Positions 61,101-64,000 of a DNA stretch of 64,000 bases are shown here, piece by piece. How positions within the stretch are numbered: position 1 is the stretch's first letter; the number at the start of each line of letters is the position of its first letter. Made by a program: the position numbers and the translations under genes. The notes below the pieces were generated by a model. That model searched no databases and had not been told where the DNA came from. It saw nothing but the letters and a program-made list of their open reading frames with translations. Source of the DNA: Pasteurella atlantica (GTDB taxonomy: Bacteria; Pseudomonadota; Gammaproteobacteria; Enterobacterales; Pasteurellaceae); contig NZ_OY856306.1 of the NCBI RefSeq assembly GCF_963693435.1, positions 620,001 to 684,000 of the forward strand, written 5' to 3'.

Positions 61101-61201
61101 AGTGTTGATGATTGGTTATTAAGAATATCAACAGCCTGTGCTGAAGTACTTGTTACGATAAGTACAGTCGATATAAAATTCAAACACAAATTTTTTTTCA
61201 T
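58106..61201 (-). CDS. TonB-dependent haem/haemophore receptor, HphR-like
   Basis: A 1031-residue outer-membrane receptor. Signal peptide about 1-23, TonB box-like TITVTDKAE at about 36-44, plug domain about 60-190 (APADLFQGFNGVYSGDARNS; IRGIQGQGRIPVTVDGTEQA; GISGITVEKGPS-like), and a 22-strand barrel ending RTFKLGLTASF. Large extracellular loops include two Cys pairs (CFRGYHPNSDPH...KECVKK; KVCDADTANM...PNCITAG), as in transferrin/haemoglobin-type receptors. It is the first gene of the locus, behind a Fur-like box, with GAGGA before the ATG. Confidence 0.9.
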   Translation of the reverse strand: MKKNLCLNFISTVLIVTSTSAQAVDILNNQSSTLGTITVTDKAESIDEQKKDEVYQRDITNMYADKETVERYKGAAPADLFQGFNGVYSGDARNSGAVDPNIRGIQGQGRIPVTVDGTEQAVTTWRGYNGANNRNYLDPNLISGITVEKGPSTASGNMSGIGGAVKMRTIDVDDIVKEGEKFGAELKLETSNNSVKERIPDYQWGEDYRLTGNPDIFGDFSPVTLVEPKKKGKFFKDNAVRLAVAVKEDKYDFLAAYSYRSKGNYLAGKGGYHKYEGKINDKWGRELSQIEPNLPFAASVYKPHTEIPNTSNEMKSYLLKGSLKLTDNQRIKLGYRHTDINYGEIMPSRLDFKSFVGWVPQWPLAHVKQDAVNVNYNFNPDNPYINLKAGVWYNKTISDTNTSGGNPREPAGEPDWGKDSWFIRVSNECFRGYHPNSDPHHQFDYDKECVKKIGAEAAKKNPNTNGQYSYVNAAKVNAYNTRKGFNISNKMELTDKLSVTVSGSFQQEKLTSNHLKETANPSSTWESPPRLGRRQEWDITTNFNYRPTDWLILTAGGRYNEYWSYDDYLDKLLKEDKLYKNEDGSPRYMTEGKRFNYSELFSQEDLDKYNEITEKQNEYKSMKGKNGYLVIKPKVRINGRRRKNPDFDPDIHRAYRDLGKQKPKLNMDDGTFSSNSSTIDWKYRKDGRLHREDNPFYNGTLKNKMVKNLVTGKMEPKYKITGANSMDRPIEEKEQLKSIKKQRAHAFSPSFSATAFLTDHSRAWIRYMQYSRMPSIFETTVGFSASAGSVATYDRALKAEKAKNIEIGYAYDLSHLFDNEVKSDVKLSYYHNVTKNVIDRDTNFSFIQFDKRTLEGIELQSRFDNGQYFADFGVEYHLKNKVCDADTANMLDPILQRVPNCITAGFPMGYLRTQLQPKYSITANLGGRFFDRKLELGTRWLYHSKAKNKDENRLYEIDQKDGFVSGLGMNNPMYWQPVLTVDAYAKYKYSKNVTLEFVGTNLTDRYYLDPMTRSMIPAPGRTFKLGLTASF

Positions 61202-61236
61202 AACATCCTCTTTGATCTCAATTTAACAGATACGCG

Positions 61237-61267
61237 AGATTAACGTTAATGCGAACCATTGTCAATT
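61237..61267 (-). promoter_or_regulatory. Receptor promoter with a Fur-like box
   Basis: On the minus strand a perfect -35 TTGACA (61265-61260) is followed after 17 bases by a weak -10 TAATCT (61242-61237). TGCGAAC-C-ATTGTCA at 61250-61264 matches the 7-1-7 Fur form (TGATAAT-N-ATTATCA) at ten of fourteen positions and covers the -35 box, the usual place for iron repression. Confidence 0.6.
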
Positions 61268-61671
61268 GCGTTGGTTGAGTTTGCTAATTATTTGATTGAT
61301 ATTTATTCTTATCAAGTATGTGATATTTGTTTATGAGAATTGATAAATAGAAATATTTTCTTTAAATAAGCTGATATCTGGTAAAAAGTAAATATTACTA
61401 TAACGTGAATAATAGCAATTAGTAGAAAAATATTGGCGGAATATTAACAATATTCTTCTTTTGAATATGTGTTGGATTGTATAGATTGGGAAACAATTAA
61501 ACTAAATAAGCGGGTTAGTTATTATAAAAATACCACACAAAATTAAGATTACAAACCTAATTTAATAGTGGTTTTAATATAATAAAAGCAGGGGAGCCCC
61601 TGCTTTTTTTATTGATACTAATATTTAGTGTACTATTTAGAGACACATCAATAAAATTAAAAAAAAGTATA
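61268..61671. other. Long AT-rich intergenic region upstream of the receptor
   Basis: About 400 bases without a gene. It contains a second weak Fur-like stretch (TTGATATTTATTCTTATCA, near 61294-61313) and, at 61584-61610, the terminator of the UspA/TRAP operon. I see nothing else. Confidence 0.5.
61584..61610. terminator. Terminator of the TRAP-UspA operon
   Basis: AAAAGCAGGGG / CCCCTGCTTTT with a two-base loop, T run on the plus side and CTTTTATTA on the minus side, 62 bases after the uspA stop. Confidence 0.8.
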
Positions 61672-62097
61672 TTACCGCAATAACAACATCGGTTTTTCAC
61701 TATAACGTGCCACTTTTACAGTATCAGAGCTTAATCCTTTAGAGGTTCTTTTTTTCTTAGCTAACATAATGATTAAATCAATACTTTTATCGTGAGCAAT
61801 TCGATTAACTTCTTCGTGAATTGTGCCGTGAGCAACAATATGTTGCACTTTTGCTCCTTTCGGAAAATGTTGTTTTGTAAACTCGTGTAGCATTTTATTC
61901 GCTTCTGAGATCACTGATTTATCAAAACCTTGTGGTAAAAAAGAAGAGATAAAACTTCCATCAAATGGTTCTATCACGGTTGCCACTCGATAAATAGCAT
62001 TTGGGTTATGAGCGGTGAGATCTTGTGCAGTTTTTACCATTTCTGACGCTTTTTCTATATCGCCAAGATCAATAACAATTAAAATTTTATTATACAT
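61672..62097 (-). CDS. Universal stress protein A family protein
   Basis: A 141-residue Usp domain: start MYNKILIVIDLGDIEKASEM, IHEEVNRIAHDKSIDLIIML and the end SDTVKVARYSEKPMLLLR. The ATP-binding GxxGx(9)G(S/T) loop is replaced by AKKKRTSKGLSSDTV, so nucleotide binding may be altered. It starts 18 bases after the TRAP permease stop and is surely co-transcribed; in Halomonas a UspA (TeaD) encoded with a TRAP system modulates transport, so a similar role is plausible. Confidence 0.88.
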   Translation of the reverse strand: MYNKILIVIDLGDIEKASEMVKTAQDLTAHNPNAIYRVATVIEPFDGSFISSFLPQGFDKSVISEANKMLHEFTKQHFPKGAKVQHIVAHGTIHEEVNRIAHDKSIDLIIMLAKKKRTSKGLSSDTVKVARYSEKPMLLLR

Positions 62098-62115
62098 AGT
62101 TAATCCTTGATTACT

Positions 62116-64000
62116 TTAGTTTGTTGCTACTGCGTTTTTTCTACGACGTCGTTGGTTCCAGCCCACAAATAAAGCGAGTAATAATGCTGGAATAAACATT
62201 AGTTCTTTTGGTAGTGAAGCTTGTGGTAATTTTACGCTTAAAATTACCTGATCCCAACTTAACCCAGCTTTTTCTGCCGGTGAACCCACATCAACCATAT
62301 CCACAATCACTTTATTTTCTTGCTCTAACAATTCTAATCCTAAGGCTTTAAGACGAGTTTGTCCGTTTACATCAGGAATGTCCAATTCTGAGAAAAATTC
62401 TATTGGTTTACCATAAGGGTTAACCCCTGCAATTTGTAGTGTTATTTTTTCACCTGCTGATGCGTTTTCAAGCTGTTGTACAAACTGAGTTGCTTCAATT
62501 GTTTTTGTACTTGGTGAAATTTGCTCCATAAAGAGAGCTGGGCGAAATAAGATAAATGCAGATAGAATTAACGCCACTGTTTCCCATTTCTTGTTTTTTG
62601 TAATAAAGAAATTCATAGTGGCGGCTGTAAAGAGTAATATTGCGGTGGTAGATATAATAAAGACCAGTATACCTTTAGCCCAACCTACATTAATTAATAA
62701 TAAATCAGTATTAAAGATAAATAAGAACGGTAAAATGGCGGTTCTTAAGCTATAGAAAAATGCAACCAACCCTGTTTTAATCGGATTTCCTCCTGAAACT
62801 GCCGCTGCTGCAAAGGAAGCCAGTCCAACAGGTGGGGTGACATCTGCCATAATTCCAAAATAGAACACAAATAAATGTACCGCAATTAAAGGTACAATTA
62901 AGCCATTTTGACGCCCAACTTCTACGATAACCGTCGCCATAAGTGAGGATACCACGACATAATTTGCCGTAGTTGGTAATCCCATTCCTAAAATTAAACT
63001 AAAGACAGCAACAAGAACCAGCATAATTAACACGCTACCCATTGAAAGAGCTTCAATGATGCCAGAAAGTTGTACTCCAAAACCAGTTAACGATACAACA
63101 CCTACGATAATACCTGCTGTTGCTGTGGCAATGCCAATACCGATCATATTTCTGGCTCCAGTTTCTAAACCATCAATGAGATCTTTTACGCCTAATTTTA
63201 AAGACAGTGGGTTAAATACTTCTTTTCTGAAGAAGTTTAATAATGTTCTTTGAGTCACAAGAATAAAGCTAAGTACTAATGTTCCCCAAAATGCAGATAA
63301 TCCTGGTGATAAGCGTTCAATCATTAAACACCAGATTAATACGACTACTGGCAGTAAAAAGTGTAACCCTGAATTTACGGTCGGTTTAACTGATGGCAGT
63401 TTCACAATTTTAGAAGTCGGATCATCAATTTCTAATTCTGGGAATTGTGCAACTCGGTAAATTAATCCTAAATAAGCGAGGGTTAATAATACCATTATAA
63501 TCATAAAGGCAGAATTTGGTGCAATCTCTTTTATCCAACCTAATCCAAATTTAACGGCAAAATAAAGAATACAAACACTCAAGAATGTTGCTAATACTCG
63601 TATAATGGCAACGAATAATGGACGAGCAGGATCCGTTCTTTGAAGTCCAGTTAAATTAAGTTTACACGCTTCTAAATGAACAATATAAACTAATGCGATA
63701 TACGAAATTAATGCAGGCAAGAAAGCGTGAGTAATCAATTCACTGTATGGCATATTAACATATTCAATCATTAAAAATGCAGCCGCACCCATTACAGGTG
63801 GCATAATTTGACCATTTACAGAGGAGGCAACTTCTACAGCACCTGCTTTTTCTGATGAAAAACCGACTCGTTTCATCATTGGAATAGTAAATGTTCCAGT
63901 AGTTACTACGTTTGCAATTGAAGATCCTGAAATTAACCCTGTTAATCCAGAGGCAACAACGGCAGCTTTTGCTGGACCGCCACGCAAATGCCCTAAGTAT
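62116..64000 (-). CDS. Fused TRAP transporter permease (DctQM-type) with C-terminal DUF3394 domain, partial
   Basis: The frame runs off the right edge; 628 codons are visible and the N-terminal part is missing. Seen: RGGPAKAAVVASGLTGLISG, SSIANVVTTGTFTIPMMKR and ASSVNGQIMPPVMGAAAFLM, hallmarks of the large TRAP subunit of the TAXI-associated fused type, followed by many membrane helices and GLPTTANYVVVSSLMA. Residues of about the last 130 form a DUF3394-like domain (QIAGVNPYGKPIEFFSELDI; VDVGSPAEKAGLSWDQVILS, PDZ-like), a final helix and RRRRKN. The binding protein would lie beyond the window. Confidence 0.9.
   Translation of the reverse strand, partial: YLGHLRGGPAKAAVVASGLTGLISGSSIANVVTTGTFTIPMMKRVGFSSEKAGAVEVASSVNGQIMPPVMGAAAFLMIEYVNMPYSELITHAFLPALISYIALVYIVHLEACKLNLTGLQRTDPARPLFVAIIRVLATFLSVCILYFAVKFGLGWIKEIAPNSAFMIIMVLLTLAYLGLIYRVAQFPELEIDDPTSKIVKLPSVKPTVNSGLHFLLPVVVLIWCLMIERLSPGLSAFWGTLVLSFILVTQRTLLNFFRKEVFNPLSLKLGVKDLIDGLETGARNMIGIGIATATAGIIVGVVSLTGFGVQLSGIIEALSMGSVLIMLVLVAVFSLILGMGLPTTANYVVVSSLMATVIVEVGRQNGLIVPLIAVHLFVFYFGIMADVTPPVGLASFAAAAVSGGNPIKTGLVAFFYSLRTAILPFLFIFNTDLLLINVGWAKGILVFIISTTAILLFTAATMNFFITKNKKWETVALILSAFILFRPALFMEQISPSTKTIEATQFVQQLENASAGEKITLQIAGVNPYGKPIEFFSELDIPDVNGQTRLKALGLELLEQENKVIVDMVDVGSPAEKAGLSWDQVILSVKLPQASLPKELMFIPALLLALFVGWNQRRRRKNAVATN

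Overview
The window looks like a chromosomal segment of a member of the Pasteurellaceae. It is AT-rich, every housekeeping gene reads most closely as a Haemophilus/Actinobacillus-type protein, and it holds ten exact copies of the DNA uptake word ACAAGCGGT (either strand), several followed about 20 nt later by a TTTGCAAA tract. I saw no copy of the Haemophilus-type word AAGTGCGGT, so I place it in the Actinobacillus pleuropneumoniae-type uptake clade. Genus and species cannot be read from what I see.

Layout. 1-396: 3' end of fabA. 650-6350: a complete rRNA operon (16S, tRNA-Ile, tRNA-Ala, 23S, 5S) with promoter, boxA/boxB-like signals and terminator; the 23S gene carries an intervening sequence of about 110 nt in helix 45, and a 31-nt direct repeat lies on both sides of the 23S gene. 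6470-11683: xerD, a small membrane protein, an HTH regulator fused to a 2TM membrane domain, a methyltransferase and penicillin-binding protein 1A. 11793-14946: a competence pilus operon, comA-comB-comC-comE, without comD and with a secretin that has lost its N0/STN region, followed by two overlapping tiny membrane proteins. 15102-16983: nusB-thiL-pgpA. 17035-22830: a DUF3829 gene behind a 9-bp tandem repeat, a LysE-type exporter, srmB, mlaA and trkH. 22914-26487: thr leader/attenuator, thrA and thrB, with no thrC. 26599-28677: a mannose-family PTS IIB-IIC-IID operon without IIA, whose promoter is separated from a CRP-like site by twelve 7-bp repeats. 28889-45392: housekeeping genes (trmO, menA, tsaD, bamD, rluD, recQ, cyaY, infA, serB, yajQ, accA, pdxY, nudC, ybaK, udp, asnC, hemL, ubiE, ubiJ). 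45471-55470: BCCT transporter, ruvA (no ruvB), prmA, aroQ, tehB, a fructose-family PTS IIABC, glycerate kinase and mutL. 55566-61201: the most interesting accessory locus, a Slam-type outer-membrane exporter, a secreted hemophilin-like haemophore and its large TonB-dependent receptor behind a Fur-like box. 61672-64000: a UspA protein and the 3' part of a fused TRAP permease ending in a DUF3394/PDZ-like domain.

How it fits together. The haem locus reads as a complete piracy system: Slam exports the soluble haemophore across the outer membrane, the haemophore binds haem, and the TonB receptor takes it back, probably when iron is short. The com operon and the many uptake words indicate natural transformation. 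The two simple-sequence repeats in 5' regions and the CRP-like sites at PTS and asnC-udp promoters suggest that sugar and nucleoside uptake are tuned by catabolite control and, at one locus, by repeat-length variation.

Limits: all calls are by eye from motifs and remembered family sequences; no alignment, profile or structure search was run.
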